From assembly GCA_012656075.1 (NCBI GenBank), contig JAAKBF010000009.1:310001-374000 (forward strand): a DNA stretch of 64,000 nt, in the 5' to 3' direction. A model generated the notes under the pieces. That model worked only from the letters and a program-made list of their open reading frames with translations. It did not search any database and was not told where the DNA came from. The stretch is from Phytophthora hibernalis (Eukaryota; Oomycota; Peronosporomycetes; Peronosporales; Peronosporaceae). Both the position numbers and the translations under genes were made by a program. Within the stretch, counting starts at the first letter, position 1, and each line of letters begins with the position of its first letter. Shown one piece after another: positions 45,578 through 59,900 of the stretch.

Positions 45578-47937
45578 CTACGCTTGGGTGGGTCGCTTCT
45601 GCAGGGCAACAACTACGAGGAGCCGAAAGGCCACCAGGAACACCCCCAGTTCGATCAAGCGGAACGCCACACTGTCACGCTCAGCGCCGTACTCGAATTC
45701 TACGTACGAGTGAACGGTGTGCTCCTGCTGTTCGTTAGAGTAGCTCTCCGACGGAATCAACCGAAGCTCACGGCACGGAAGTTGTCTTTCTGTGGCGTCA
45801 ATTCCCTCATTATCGCAGATGCACGAGTCAGCAGTAGATCCGAATACGAGCGCCTGCAACACCTGGAGAGCAAGGCGCTGTGGCCTCAGAAATACAAGCA
45901 GCCAGGATAGATTACCCAATGCACCGCCCCTCCACGACCACACGAACATCATCAGCGGAAACAAATTGATGCCAGCACCAGCGGCTGCTGCAATGCTCTC
46001 ACTTGGCACCAGCCTCACAAGCCACTGGCCCAGGTACACTTGCCCAAGGGAAGATCGAGAGAGTGAGCCAGTAGAGTGCAAAGTTGCCGTTCTCAGCGAC
46101 GGCCCAGAAGCCGAAGAGGGTAAAGGTGAACGCCGCAACTACGAACGTGACCACCAGCGTAAATAGTAGTTCCACCACGCTGGAGCAGACGTGATAAGCG
46201 ACCGCAGGATACGCTTGCCATGCCTGCTCACGGCGCCAACACGCATTCTCCCTCCAAGCGTTTCCACGGCTGGCCCTCATGATAGCACATAGTGCAAAGC
46301 TAGCCCCAAGCATCAGCGTCGACCACGCGATGAGTGACACGCCTTGGTTTACTCCAGCGAAAGTATCGAACTCCGTGCTCCTTGCAGTAATGAAAAGCCA
46401 CAAAAACCACATGAAAACCGCCAGGAACAAACCCATTAAACTAAGGCGTTGCCATGGCGTGGTCACTGAAGATGTCATCGCCAACGAGAGATTCGTCATA
46501 GTCGAAGACAAGCTGCGCCAGTACGAGTGCACGACTCGCTGGGTAAGCCACACCACCTGCATACGCCACGAGGCTGGGTATGTTGCTAATTCCCCGCTCT
46601 TGTAGGCCGTAATGAGTGTTGGAACGTGCTTCTCCACTGAGTCTGGGCATAGATAACCCACGCGCTGCATTTGTGTAAGCAGCATGCCCTTGACCTCGCT
46701 GCGCTCGAACAGCTGGACAAACCGCGTTTTCTTCTCACGGTTGATAACGTCCGAGCCCGTTGACATTGAGGCGGCACTTGCATATTTCTTTTTCTTTCTG
46801 CTCGGGCGAGCCTTGACACCTCGGGTTGTCGTCGTCGTAGCTGTTGTTGCCTGAGAAATAGTTCCTTCACCAACACTGTCTAGAGCCCACCCGATAATAT
46901 TCTTGCCACTGCTCAGCTTCTTCACACCAGGCAGACCTTCCAAATACGGCACTATCGAACGGGACTCACCATGGAAAATCACCTCGCCATTGCTTGACAA
47001 CAATAGCAGCCGGTCGAACGTGCGCAGTTCGATGGAAGACACCGAATCACTCAAGCTGCACACTACTGTGCGGCCCGTCCCGGCAACTTGCTGCAGCACA
47101 TGAATAACTTGTAGCGCATCCTTCGGGTCAAGCCCACTCGTAGGTTCGTCCACTAGCAGCACACTCGGTTCGAACGCAAGCTCAACACCAATTGCCACGA
47201 GGCGCGTCTCCACAGCCGAGCACGAATCGATTTGACGCGCAGCCAACTCGGTTATCCCCAGTAAAGCAAGCCAAGATTCTATCGTATCGTGCACAAGACC
47301 CTCGGGGACCGCAGAGCATTGGCGCAGAGAGGCACTGTTGCACATAGCTTCACGTACCGTGGTCGTTCCATGCCAGACTGCATGATTGTCGCCAAACCAA
47401 CAGTAGCCAGTGGCACGACGACGCACGAGAGAGCTGGCTTCGTTCCCATTGTAGTATACTTTGCCCTTCGTTTGATTCATTTCACCTGCCAGAGCGCCAA
47501 GGAAAGCGGCTTTGCCGACTCGGCCCGCTCCAACAACCGCTGTCATCATGCCTGCCTCCGCATAGCCTGTAACACCTTTCACTGCATCAGCTGACTCCTT
47601 TGAGGTCTCATTTACTCGAGCAGCACACACAAGGTCGTCGAAAGCCAACCTCAATGAATACCCGCTACGCACCATCAACATTGGCATGGACTTGCTCGTG
47701 TGTAGAGTTTCAGGGGATGCAGCCTCCTCCCCACGCAGCGGCAACACGCGCGCTCTGCATTTGCTCGGTCTCATCAGATGCCAGCGAAACTGAGGCATTT
47801 TCTACCTTCTGCTTGCTTCTCTTCATCTTCTTGGTGCTGATAGAATTGGAACTTATAGAGTCATCGCTTTTGCTACCAGCCGGCTCCGTTTCATCCTTCA
47901 GGGCCGATATGACCCTGGCACGTTCAATTTGGTTCAC
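45578..47937 (-). CDS. PDR/ABCG transporter, NBD2-TMD2 half with degenerate ATP-binding motifs
   Basis: The layout matches the second half of a pleiotropic-drug-resistance ABC transporter. It has a lead-in FDDLVCAAR, VKGVTGYAEAGMMTAVVG, the NBD, then TMD2 with helices such as LMGLFLAVFMWFLWLFI and LLFTLVVTFVVAAFTF. The family segment ALVFG and a last helix (LVAFRLLVVVALQ) end at 45578. Walker B is canonical (LLVDEPTSGLD). Walker A is GAGRVGKAA, lacking the Ser/Thr after Lys. The C-loop reads SAVETRLVAIG in place of VSGGE-x-R, and the H-loop is SLSDS without His. Frame slips lie at about 46005 and 47755. ATP hydrolysis at these motifs is doubtful. The upstream frame runs on into the T/E-rich repeats with no intervening stop after two one-base repairs, so this may be the C-terminus of that gene. 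Confidence 0.85.
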
Positions 47938-50900
47938 CGTGCTTCTTTCTTGCGCCTCCAGAACAAAAATTCCATACGGCGGGCATCCTTAGCGCCACCA
48001 CTCCCCAAATTAACAGCTCCGATACGGGATGTTGTGTCCTCCTCAGTCTCCTCGAGTGTCTTCGTCGCCACCGTGGTGCTTTTGTACCGTCCGTGGACTC
48101 CGTCTCCGTCGTCATCTCCACCTCGATCGTTATCACTAGCTCGTCCGCGCTGGACTTCACCGCACGCGACGTGGTGCGAACCGTCTTGGTCACGATGGTG
48201 CCATCGGCGTCCACTGAGCGGAAAACTTCCGTCTTTACCGACTCATCCGGAGACGCACCAGTCAGCTCCGACGCACTCACGACGGTAGAACCAGGCTCAA
48301 TCATCATACCTTTGAGTTTCATCGTCTTCTGCATAAACGACACCGAAGACACCCCCGACGTCTCCCTGTGTACATGATCTCCTCGACCCCATCAATAGAA
48401 GGCGCCGACGTCACCTCCGACGTCTCCGTCGTGTAAGTCGTATCCGTCGTCTCCTCGGTCTCCGGGGTCGGCTGCACCGTCGCCACTTGCTCTGATGTCT
48501 CCGTCGTGAAGGTCGTGGTCTCCTCGGTTTCCTCGATGGAAGGCACCGACGTCACCTCCGACGTCTCCGTCGTGTAAATCGTGTCCGTCGTCTCCTCGCT
48601 CTCCGGGGTCGGCTGCACCGTCGCCACTTGCTCTGATGTCTCCGTCGTGAAGGTCGTGGTCTCCTCGGTTTCCTCGATGGAAGGCGCCGACGTCACCTCC
48701 GACGTCTCCGTCGTGTAAGTCGTCTTCGTCGTCTCCTCGGCCTCCGGGGTAGGCTGCACCGACGTCACCTCCGACGTCTCCGTCGTGTAATCGTGTCCGT
48801 CGTCCCCTCGGCCTCCGGGGTCGGCTGCACCGTCGCCACTTGCTCTGATGTCTCCGTCGTGAAGGTCGTGGTCTCCTCGGTTTCCTCGATGGAAGGCGCC
48901 GACGTCACCTCCGACGTCTCCGTCGTGTAAGTCGTCTTCGTCGTCTCCTCGGCCTCCGGGGTAGGCTGCACCGACGTCACCTCCGAAGTCTCCGTCGTGT
49001 AAATCGTGTCCGTCGTCTCCTCGGCCTCCGGGGTCGGCTGTATCGTCGCCACCTGCTCTGACGTGTCCTTCGTGTAGGTTGTGGTCTCCTCGGTTTCCTC
49101 GATGGAAGGCGCCGACGTCACCTCCGACGTCTCCGTCGTGTAAATCGTGTCCGTCGTCTCCTCGGCCTCCGGGGTCGGCTGTATCGTCGCCACTTGCTCT
49201 GATGTCTCCGTCGTGAAGGTCGTGGTCTCCTCGGTTTCCTCGATGGAAGGCGCCGACGTCACCTCCGACGTCTCCATCGTGTAAATCGTGTAAATCGTGT
49301 CCGTCGTCTCCTCGACCTCCGGGGTCGGCTGCACCGTCGCCACTTGCTCTGATGTCTCCGTCGTGAAGGTCGTGGTCTCCTCGGTTTCCTCGATGGAAGG
49401 CGACGACGTCACCTCCGACGTCTCCGTCGTGTCAGTCGTTTCCGTCGTCTCCTTGGTCTCCAGGGTCGACTGCACCGTCGCCACTTGCTCTGACGTCCCC
49501 GTCGTGTAAATCGTGTAAATCGTTTCCGTCGTCTCCTCGGCCTCCGGGGTCGGCTGCACCGTCGCCACTTGCTCTGATGTCTCCGTCGTGAAGGTCGTGG
49601 TCTCCTCGGTTTCCTCGATGGAAGGCGCCGACGTCACCTCCGACGTCTCCGTCGTGTAAGTCGTCTTCGTCGTCTCCTCGGCCTCCGGGGTAGGCTGTAC
49701 CGACGTCACCTCCGAAGTCTCCGTCGTGTAAATCGTGTCCGTCGTCTCCTCGGCCTCCGGGGTCGGCTGCACCGTCGCCACTTGCTCTGATGTCTCCGTC
49801 GTGAAGGTCGTGGTCTCCTCGGTTTCCTCGATGGAAGGCGCCGACGTCTCCGTCGTGTAAGTCGTGTAAATCGTGTCCGTCGTCTCCTCGGCCTCCGGGG
49901 TCGGCTGCACCGTCGCCACTTGCTCTGATATCTCCGTCGTGAAGGTCGTGGTCTCCTCGGTTTCCTCGATGGAAGGCGCCGACGTCACCTCCGACGTCTC
50001 CGTCGTGTAAGTCGTGTAAATCGTGTCCGTCGTCTCCTCGGCCTCCGGGGTCGGCTGTATCCTCGCCACTTGTTCTGACGTCTCCGTCGTGAAGGTCGTG
50101 GTCTCCTCGGTTTCCTCGATGGAAGGCGCCGACGTCACCTCCGACGTCTCCGTCGTGCAAGTCGTCTTCGTCGTCTCCTCGGCCTCCGGGGTCGGCTGCT
50201 CCGTCGCCACCTGCTCTGACGTCCCCGTCGTGTAAATCGTGTAAATCGTGTCCGTCGTCTCCTCGACCTCCGGGGTCGGCTGCACCGTCGCCACTTGCTC
50301 TGATGTCTCCGTCGTGAAGGTCGTGGTCTCCTCGGTTTCCTCGATGGAAGGCGCCGACGTCACCTCCGACGTCTCCGTCGTGTCAGTCGTTTCCGTCGTC
50401 TCCTCGGTCTCCAGGGTCGACTGCACCGTCGCCACTTGCTCTGACGTCCCCGTCGTGTAAATCGTGTAAATCGTTTCCGTCGTCTCCTCGGCCTCCGGGG
50501 TCGGCTGCACCGTCGCCACTTGCTCTGATGTCTCCGTCGTGAAGGTCGTGGTCTCCTCGGTTTCCTCGATGGAAGGCGCCGACGTCACCTCCGACGTCTC
50601 CGTCGTGTAAGTCGTTTCCGTCGTCTCCTTGGTCTCCAGGGTCGACTGCACCGTCGCCACTTGCTCTGACGTCCCCGTCGTGTAAATCGTGTAAATCGTT
50701 TCCGTCGTCTCCTCGGCCTCCGGGGTCGGCTGCACCGTCGCCACTTGCTCTGATGTCTCCGTCGTGAAGGTCGTGGTCTCCTCGGTTTCCTCGATGGAAG
50801 GCGCCGACGTCACCTCCGACGTCTCCGTCGTGTAAGTCGTCTTCGTCGTCTCCTCGGCCTCCGGGGTAGGCTGCACCGACGTCACCTCCGACGTCTCCGT

Positions 50901-53900
50901 CGTGTAAATCGTGTCCGTCGTCTCCTCGGCCTCCGGGGTCGGCTGCACCGTCGCCACTTGCTCTGATGTCTCCGTCGTGAAGGTCGTGGTCTCCTCGGTT
51001 TCCTCGATGGAAGGCGCCGACGTCACCTCCGACGTCTCCGTCGTGTAAATCGTGTCCGTCGTCTCCTCGGCCTCCGGGGTCGGCTGCACCGTCGCCACTT
51101 GCTCTGATATCTCCGTCGTGAAGGTCGTGGTCTCCTCGGTTTCCTCGATGGAAGGCGCCGACGTCACCTCCGACGTCTCCGTCGTGTAAGTCGTGTAAAT
51201 CGTGTCCGTCGTCTCCTCGGCCTCCGGGGTCGGCTGCACCGTCGCCACTTGCTCTGATGTCTCCGTCGTGAAGGTCGTGGTCTCCTCGGTTTCGTCGATG
51301 GAAGGCGCCGACGTCACCTCCGACGTCTCCGTCGTGTCAGTCGTTTCCGTCGTCTCCTTGGTCTCCAGGGTCGACTGCACCGTCGCCACTTGCTCTGACG
51401 TCCCCGTCGTGTAAATCGTGTAAATCGTTTCCGTCGTCTCCTCGGCCTCCGGGGTCGGCTGCACCGTCGCCACTTGCTCTGATGTCTCCGTCGTGAAGGT
51501 CGTGGTCTCCTCGGTTTCCTCGATGGAAGGCGCCGACGTCACCTCCGACGTCTCCGTCGTGTAAATCGTGTCCGTCGTCTCCTCGGCCTCCGGGGTAGGC
51601 TGCACCGACGTCACCTCCGAAGTCTCCGTCGTGTAAATCGTGTCCGTCGTCTCCTCGGCCTCCGGGGTCGGCTGCACCGTCGCCACTTGCTCTGATGTCT
51701 CCGTCGTGAGGTCGTGGTCTCCTCGGTTTCCTCGATGGAAGGCGCCGACGTCTCCGTCGTGTAAGTCGTGTAAATCGTGTCCGTCGTCTCCTCGGCCTCC
51801 GGGGTCGGCTGCACCGTCGCCACTTGCTCTGATATCTCCGTCGTGAAGGTCGTGGTCTCCTCGGTTTCCTCGATGGAAGGCGCCGACGTCACCTCCGACG
51901 TCTCCGTCCGTGTAAGTCGTGTAAATCGTGTCCGTCGTCTCCTCGGCCTCCGGGGTCGGCTGTATCCTCGCCACTTGTTCTGATGTCTCCGTCGTGAAGG
52001 TCGTGGTCTCCTCGGTTTCCTCGATGGAAGGCGCCGACGTCACCTCCGACGTCTCCGTCGTGCAAGTCGTCTTCGTCGTCTCCTCGGCCTCCGGGGTCGG
52101 CTGCTCCGTCGCCACCTGCTCTGACGTCCCCGTCGTGTAAATCGTGTAAATCGTGTCCGTCGTCTCCTCGACCTCCGGGGTCGGCTGCACCGTCGCCACT
52201 TGCTCTGATGTCTCCGTCGTGAAGGTCGTGGTCTCCTCGGTTTCCTCGATGGAAGGCGCCGACGTCACCTCCGACGTCTCCGTCGTGTAAGTCGTGTAAA
52301 TCGTGTCCGTCGTCTCCTCGGCCTCCGGGGTCGGCTGTATCCTCGCCACTTGTTCTGATGTCTCCGTCGTGAAGGTCGTGGTCTCCTCGGTTTCCTCGAT
52401 GGAAGGCGCCGACGTCACCTCCGACGTCTCCGTCGTGCAAGTCGTCTTCGTCGTCTCCTCGGCCTCCGGGGTCGGCTGCTCCGTCGCCACCTGCTCTGAC
52501 GTCCCCGTCGTGTAAATCGTGTAAATCGTGTCCGTCGTCTCCTCGACCTCCGGGGTCGGCTGCACCGTCGCCACTTGCTCTGATGTCTCCGTCGTGAAGG
52601 TCGTGGTCTCCTCGGTTTCCTCGATGGAAGGCGCCGACGTCACCTCCGACGTCTCCGTCGTGTCAGTCGTTTCCGTCGTCACCTCGGTCTCCAGGGTCGA
52701 CTGCACCGTCGCCACTTGCTCTGACGTCCCCGTCGTGTAAATCGTGTAAATCGTTTCCGTCGTCTCCTCGGCCTCCGGGGTCGGCTGCACCGTCGCCACT
52801 TGCTCTGATGTCTCCGTCGTGAAGGTCGTGGTCTCCTCGGTTTCCTCGATGGAAGGCGCCGACGTCACCTCCGACGTCTCCGTCGTGCAAGTCGTCTTCG
52901 TCGTCTCCTCGGCCTCCGGGGTCGGCTGCTCCGTCGCCACCTGCTCTGACGTCCCCGTCGTGTAAATCGTGTAAATCGTGTCCGTCGTCTCCTCGACCTC
53001 CGGGGTCGGCTGCACCGTCGCCACTTGCTCTGATGTCTCCGTCGTGAAGGTCGTGGTCTCCTCGGTTTCCTCGATGGAAGGCGCCGACGTCACCTCCGAC
53101 GTCTCCGTCGTGTAAGTCGTGTAAATCGTGTCCGTCGTCTCCTCGGCCTCCGGGGTCGGCTGTATCCTCGCCACTTGTTCTGATGTCTCCGTCGTGAAGG
53201 TCGTGGTCTCCTCGGTTTCCTCGATGGAAGGCGCCGACGTCACCTCCGACGTCTCCGTCGTGCAAGTCGTCTTCGTCGTCTCCTCGGCCTCCGGGGTCGG
53301 CTGCTCCGTCGCCACCTGCTCTGACGTCCCCGTCGTGTAAATCGTGTAAATCGTTTCCGTCGTCTCCTCGGCCTCCGGGGTCGGCTGCACCGTCGCCACT
53401 TGCTCTGATGTCTCCGTCGTGAAGGTCGTGGTCTCCTCGGTTTCCTCGATGGAAGGCGCCGACGTCTCCGTCGTGTAAGTCGTGTAAATCGTGTCCGTCG
53501 TCTCCTCGGCCTCCGGGGTCGGCTGCACCGTCGCCACTTGCTCTGATATCTCCGTCGTGAAGGTCGTGGTCTCCTCGGTTTCCTCGATGGAAGGCGCCGA
53601 CGTCACCTCCGACGTCTCCGTCTTGTAAGTCGTGTAAATCGTGTCCGTCGTCTCCTCGGCCTCCGGGGTCGGCTGTATCCTCGCCACTTGTTCTGATGTC
53701 TCCGTCGTGAAGGTCGTGGTCTCCTCGGTTTCCTCGATGGAAGGCGCCGACGTCACCTCCGACGTCTCCGTCGTGCAAGTCGTCTTCGTCGTCTCCTCGG
53801 CCTCCGGGGTCGGCTGCTCCGTCGCCACCTGCTCTGACGTCCCCGTCGTGTAAATCGTGTAAATCGTGTCCGTCGTCTCCTCGACCTCCGGGGTCGGCTG

Positions 53901-56900
53901 CACCGTCGCCACTTGCTCTGATGTCTCCGTCGTGAAGGTCGTGGTCTCCTCGGTTTCCTCGATGGAAGGCGCCGACGTCACCTCCGACGTCTCCGTCGTG
54001 TAAGTCGTGTAAATCGTGTCCGTCGTCTCCTCGGCCTCCGGGGTCGGCTGTATCCTCGCCACTTGTTCTGATGTCTCCGTCGTGAAGGTCGTGGTCTCCT
54101 CGGTTTCCTCGATGGAAGGCGCCGACGTCACCTCCGACGTCTCCGTCGTGCAAGTCGTCTTCGTCGTCTCCTCGGCCTCCGGGGTCGGCTGCTCCGTCGC
54201 CACCTGCTCTGACGTCCCCGTCGTGTAAATCGTGTAAATCGTGTCCGTCGTCTCCTCGACCTCCGGGGTCGGCTGCACCGTCGCCACTTGCTCTGATGTC
54301 TCCGTCGTGAAGGTCGTGGTCTCCTCGGTTTCCTCGATGGAAGGCGCCGACGTCACCTCCGACGTCTCCGTCGTGTCAGTCGTTTCCGTCGTCACCTCGG
54401 TCTCCAGGGTCGACTGCACCGTCGCCACTTGCTCTGACGTCCCCGTCGTGTAAATCGTGTAAATCGTTTCCGTCGTCTCCTCGGCCTCCGGGGTCGGCTG
54501 CACCGTCGCCACTTGCTCTGATGTCTCCGTCGTGAAGGTCGTGGTCTCCTCGGTTTCCTCGATGGAAGGCGCCGACGTCTCCGTCGTGTAAGTCGTGTAA
54601 ATCGTGTCCGTCGTCTCCTCGGCCTCCGGGGTCGGCTGCACCGTCGCCACTTGCTCTGATGTCTCCGTCGTGAAGGTCGTGGTCTCCTCGGTTTCCTCGA
54701 TGGAAGGCGCCGACGTCACCTCCGACGTCTCCGTCGTGTCAGTCGTTTCCGTCGTCCCTCGGTCTCCAGGGTCGACTGCACCGTCGCCACTTGCTCTGAC
54801 GTCTCCGTCGTGTAAGTCGTGTAAATCGTGTCCGTCGTCTCCTCGGCCTCCGGGGTCGGCTGCACCGTCGCCACTTGCTCTGATATCTCCGTCGTGAAGG
54901 TCGTGGTCTCCTCGGTTTCCTCGATGGAAGGCGCCGACGTCACCTCCGACGTCTCCGTCGTGTAAGTCGTGTAAATCGTGTCCGTCGTCTCCTCGGCCTC
55001 CGGGGTCGGCTGTATCCTCGCCACTTGTTCTGATGTCTCCGTCGTGAAGGTCGTGGTCTCCTCGGTTTCCTCGATGGAAGGCGCCGACGTCACCTCCGAC
55101 GTCTCCGTCGTGCAAGTCGTCTTCGTCGTCTCCTCGGCCTCCGGGGTCGGCTGCTCCGTCGCCACCTGCTCTGACGTCCCCGTCGTGTAAATCGTGTAAA
55201 TCGTGTCCGTCGTCTCCTCGACCTCCGGGGTCGGCTGCACCGTCGCCACTTGCTCTGATGTCTCCGTCGTGAAGGTCGTGGTCTCCTCGGTTTCCTCGAT
55301 GGAAGGCGCCGACGTCACCTCCGACGTCTCCGTCGTGTCAGTCGTTTCCGTCGTCACCTCGGTCTCCAGGGTCGACTGCACCGTCGCCACTTGCTCTGAC
55401 GTCCCCGTCGTGTAAGTCGTTTCCATCGTTTCCGTCGTCTCCTCGGCCTCCGGGGTCGGCTGCACCGTCGCCACTTGCTCTGATGTCTCCGTCGTGAAGG
55501 TCGTGGTCTCCTCGGTTTCCTCGATGGAAGGCGCCGACGTCACCTCCGACGTCTCCGTCGTGTAAGTCGTTTCCGTCGTCTCCTTGGTCTCAGGGTCGAC
55601 TGCACCGTCGCCACTTGCTCTGACGTCCCCGTCGTGTAAATCGTGTAAATCGTTTCCGTCGTCTCCTCGGCCTCCGGGTCGGCTGCACCGTCGCCACTTG
55701 CTCTGATGTCTCCGTCGTGAAGGTCGTGGTCTCCTCGGTTTCCTCGATGGAAGGCGCCGACGTCACCTCCGACGTCTCCGTCGTGTAAGTCGTCTTCGTC
55801 GTCTCCTCGGCCTCCGGGGTAGGCTGCACCGACGTCACCTCCGACGTCTCCGTCGTGTAAATCGTGTCCGTCGTCTCCTCGGCCTCCGGGGTCGGCTGCA
55901 CCGTCGCCACTTGCTCTGATGTCTCCGTCGTGAAGGTCGTGGTCTCCTCGGTTTCCTCGATGGAAGGCGCCGACGTCACCTCCGACGTCTCCGTCGTGTA
56001 AATCGTGTCCGTCGTCTCCTCGGCCTCCGGGGTCAGCTGCACCGTCGCCACTTGCTCTGATATCTCCGTCGTGAAGGTCGTGGTCTCCTCGGTTTCCTCG
56101 ATGGAAGGCGCCGACGTCACCTCCGACGTCTCCGTCGTGTAAGTCGTGTAAATCGTGTCCGTCGTCTCCTCGGCCTCCGGGGTCGGCTGCACCGTCGCCA
56201 CTTGCTCTGATGTCTCCGTCGTGAAGGTCGTGGTCTCCTCGGTTTCGTCGATGGAAGGCGCCGACGTCACCTCCGACGTCTCCGTCGTGTAAGTCGTCTT
56301 CGTCGTCTCCTCGGCCTCCGGGGTAGGCTGCACCGACGTCACCTCCGACGTCTCCGTCGTGTAAATCGTGTCCGTCGTCTCCTCGGCCTCCGGGGTCGGC
56401 TGCACCGTCGCCACTTGCTCTGATGTCTCCGTCGTGAAGGTCGTGGTCTCCTCGGTTTCGTCGATGGAAGGCGCCGACGTCATCTCCGACGTCTCCGTCG
56501 TGTAAATCGTGTCCGTCGTCTCCTCGGCCTCCGGGGTCGGCTGCACCGTCGCCACTTGCTCTGATGTCTCCGTCGTGAAGGTCGTGGTCTCCTCGGTTTC
56601 CTCGATGGAAGGCGCCGACGTCACCTCCGACGTCTCCGTCGTGTAAATCGTGTCCGTCGTCTCCTCGGCCTCCGGGGTCGGCTGCACCGTCGCCACTTGC
56701 TCTGATATCTCCGTCGTGAAGGTCGTGGTCTCCTCGGTTTCCTCGATGGAAGGCGCCGACGTCACCTCCGACGTCTCCGTCGTGTAAGTCGTTTCCGTCG
56801 TCTCCTCAGCCTCCGGAGTCGGCTGCACCATCGCCACTTGCTCTGATGTCTCCGTCGTGAAGGTCGTGGTCTCCTCAGTTTCCTCGATGGAAGGCGCCGA

Positions 56901-59900
56901 CGTCACCTCCGACGTCTCCGTCGTGTAAATCGTGTAAATCGTGTCCGTCGTCTCCTCGGCCTCCGGGGTCGGCTGTATCCTCGCCACTTGTTCTGACGTC
57001 TCCGTCGTGAAGGTCGTGGTCTCCTCGGTTTCCTCGATGGAAGGCGCCGACGTCACCTCCGACGTCTCCGTCGTGCAAGTCGTCTTCGTCGTCTCCTCGG
57101 CCTCCGGGGTCGGCTGCTCCGTCGCCACCTGCTCTGACGTCCCCGTCGTGTAAATCGTTTCCGTCGTCTCCTCAGCCTCCGGGGTCGGCTGCACCGTCGC
57201 CACTTGCTCTGATGTCTCCATCGTGAAGGTCGTGGTCTCCTCGGTTTCCTCGATGGAAGGCGCCGACGTCACCTCCGACGTCTCCGTCGTGTAAGTCGTG
57301 TAAATCGTGTCCGTCGTCTCCTCGGCCTCCGGGGTCGGCTGTATCCTCGCCACTTGTTCTGACGTCTCCGTCGTGAAGGTCGTGGTCTCCTCGGTTTCCT
57401 CGATGGAAGGCGCCGACGTCACCTCCGACGTCTCCGTCGTGTAAATCGTGTCCGTCGTCTCCTCGACCTCCGGGGTCGGCTGCACCGTCGCCACTTGCTC
57501 TGATATCTCCGTCGTGAAGGTCGTGGTCTCCTCGGTTTCCTCGATGGAAGGCGCCGACGTCACCTCCGACGTCTCCGTCGTGTAAGTCGTGTCCGTCGTC
57601 TCCTCGGCCTCCGGGGTCGGCTGCTCCGTCGCCACTTGCTCTGATGTCTCCGTCGTGAAGTCGTGGTCTCCTCGGTTTCCTCGATGGAAGGCGCCGACGT
57701 CACCTCCAGACGTCTCCTTCGTGTCAGTCGTTTCCGTCGTCTCGTCGTCTCCTCGGCCTCCGGGTCGGCTGCACCGTCGCCACTTGCTCTGATATCTCCG
57801 TCGTGAAGGTCGTGGTCTCCTCGGTTTCCTCGATGGAAGGCGCCGACGTCACCTCCGACGTCTCCGTCGTGTAAATCGTGTCCGTCGTCTCCTCGGCCTC
57901 CGGGGTCGGCTGCACCGTCGCCACTTGATCTGATATCTCCGTCGTGAAGGTCGTGGTCTCCTCGGTTTCCTCGATGGAAGGCGCCGACGTCACCTCCGAC
58001 GTCTCCGTCGTGTAAATCGTGTCCGTCGTCTCCTCGGCCTCCGGGGTCGGCTGCTCCGTCGCCACCTGCTCTGACGTCCCCGTCGTGTAAGTCGTTTCCG
58101 TCGTCTCCTCGGCCTCCGGGGTCGGCTGCACCGTCGCCACTTGCTCTGATGTCTCCGTCGTGAAGGTCGTGGTCTCCTCGGTTTCCTCGATGGAAGGCTC
58201 CGACGTCACCTCCGACGTCTCCGTCGTGTAAGTCGTGTAAATCGTGTCCGTCGTCTCCTCGGCCTCCGGGGTCGGCTGTATCTCGCCACTTGTTCTGACG
58301 TCTCCGTCGTGAAGGTCGTGGTCTCCTCGGTTTCCTCGATGGAAGGCGCCGACGTCACCTCCGACGTCTCCGTCGTGTAAATCGTGTCCGTCGTCTCCTC
58401 GGCCTCCGGGGTCGGCTGCACCGTCGCCACTTGCTCTGATATCTCCGTCGTGAAGGTCGTGGTCTCCTCGGTTTCCTCGATGGAAGGCGCCGACGTCACC
58501 TCCGACGTCTCCGTCGTGTAAATCGTGTCCGTCGTCTCCTCGGCCTCGGGGTCGGCTGCACCGTCGCCACTTGCTCTGATGTCTCCGTCGTGAAGGTCGT
58601 GGTCTCCTCGGTTTCCTCGATGGAAGGCGCCGACGTCACCTCCGACGTCTCCGTCGTGTCAGTCGTCTCCGTCGTCTCCTCGGTCTCCGGGGTCGGCTGC
58701 ACCGTCGCCACTTGCTCTGATGTCTCCGTCGTGAAGGTCGTGGTCTCCTCGGTTTCCTCGATGGAAGGCGCCGACGTCACCTCCGACGTCTCCGTCGTGT
58801 CAGTCGTCTCCGTCGTCTCCTCGGTCTCCGGGGTCGGCTGCACCGTCGCCACTTGCTCTGATGTCTCCGTCGTGAAGGTCGTGGTCTCCTCGGTTTCCTC
58901 GATGGAAGGCGCCGACGTCACCTCCGACGTCTCCGTCGTGTAAGTCGTGTAAATCGTGTCCGTCGTCTCCTCGGCCTCCGGGGTCGGCTGTATCCTCGCC
59001 ACTTGTTCTGACGTCTCCGTCGTGAAGGTCGTGGTCTCCTCGGTTTCCTCGATGGAAGGCGCCGACGTCACCTCCGACGTCTCCGTCGTGTAAATCGTGT
59101 CCGTCGTCTCCTCGGCCTCCGGGGTCGGCTGCACCGTCGCCACTTGCTCTGATGTCTCCGTCGTGAAGGTCGTGGTCTCCTCGGTCTCCTCGGCCTCCGG
59201 GGTAGACTGCTCCGTCGCCACCTGCTCTGACGTCTCCGTCGTGAAGGTCGTGGTCTCCGGTCGCCGCGATGGAAGGCGCCGACGTCACCTCCGACGTCTC
59301 CGACGTCTCCGTCTTGTAAATCGTGTCCGTCGTCTCCTCGGCCTCCGGGGTCGGCTGTATCGTCGCCACCTGCTCTGACGTCTCCGTTGTGTAGGTTGTG
59401 GTCTCCACGGTCTCCGCGATGGAAGGCGCTGACGTCACCTCCGACGTCTCCGTCGTGTAAGTCGTTTCCGTCGTCTCCTCGGCCTCCGGGGTCGACTGCA
59501 CCGTCGCCACTTGCTCTGACGTCCCCGTCGTGTAAGTCGTTTCCATCGGCTCCGTCGTCTCCTCGGCCTCCGGGGTCGGCTGTATCGTCGCCACCTGCTC
59601 TGACGTGTCCTTCGTGTAGGTTGTGGTCTCCTCGGTTTCCTCGATGGAAAGCGCTGACGTCACCTCCGACGTCGCCGTCGTGTCAGTCGTTTCCGTCGTC
59701 TCTTCGGCCTCCGGGGTCGGCTGCACCGTCGCCACTTGCTCTGATGTCTCCGTCGTGAAGGTCGTGGTCTCCTCGGTTTCCTCGATGGAAGGCGCCGACG
59801 TCACCTCCGACGTCTCCTTCGTGTCAGTCGTTTCCGTCGTCTCCGTCGTCTCCTCGGTCTCCGGGGTAGGCTGCACCGTCGCCACTTGCTCTGATGTCTC

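Noticed and set aside
48765..55115. Long alternative-frame readings through the 141-bp array (Asp/His/Gly-rich, MHDGDVGG type) and Val/Ser-rich plus-strand readings
   Set aside because: Unit lengths are multiples of three, so any frame lacking a stop in one unit stays open through the whole array. Only the T/E-rich frame has continuity with the flanking unique sequence.
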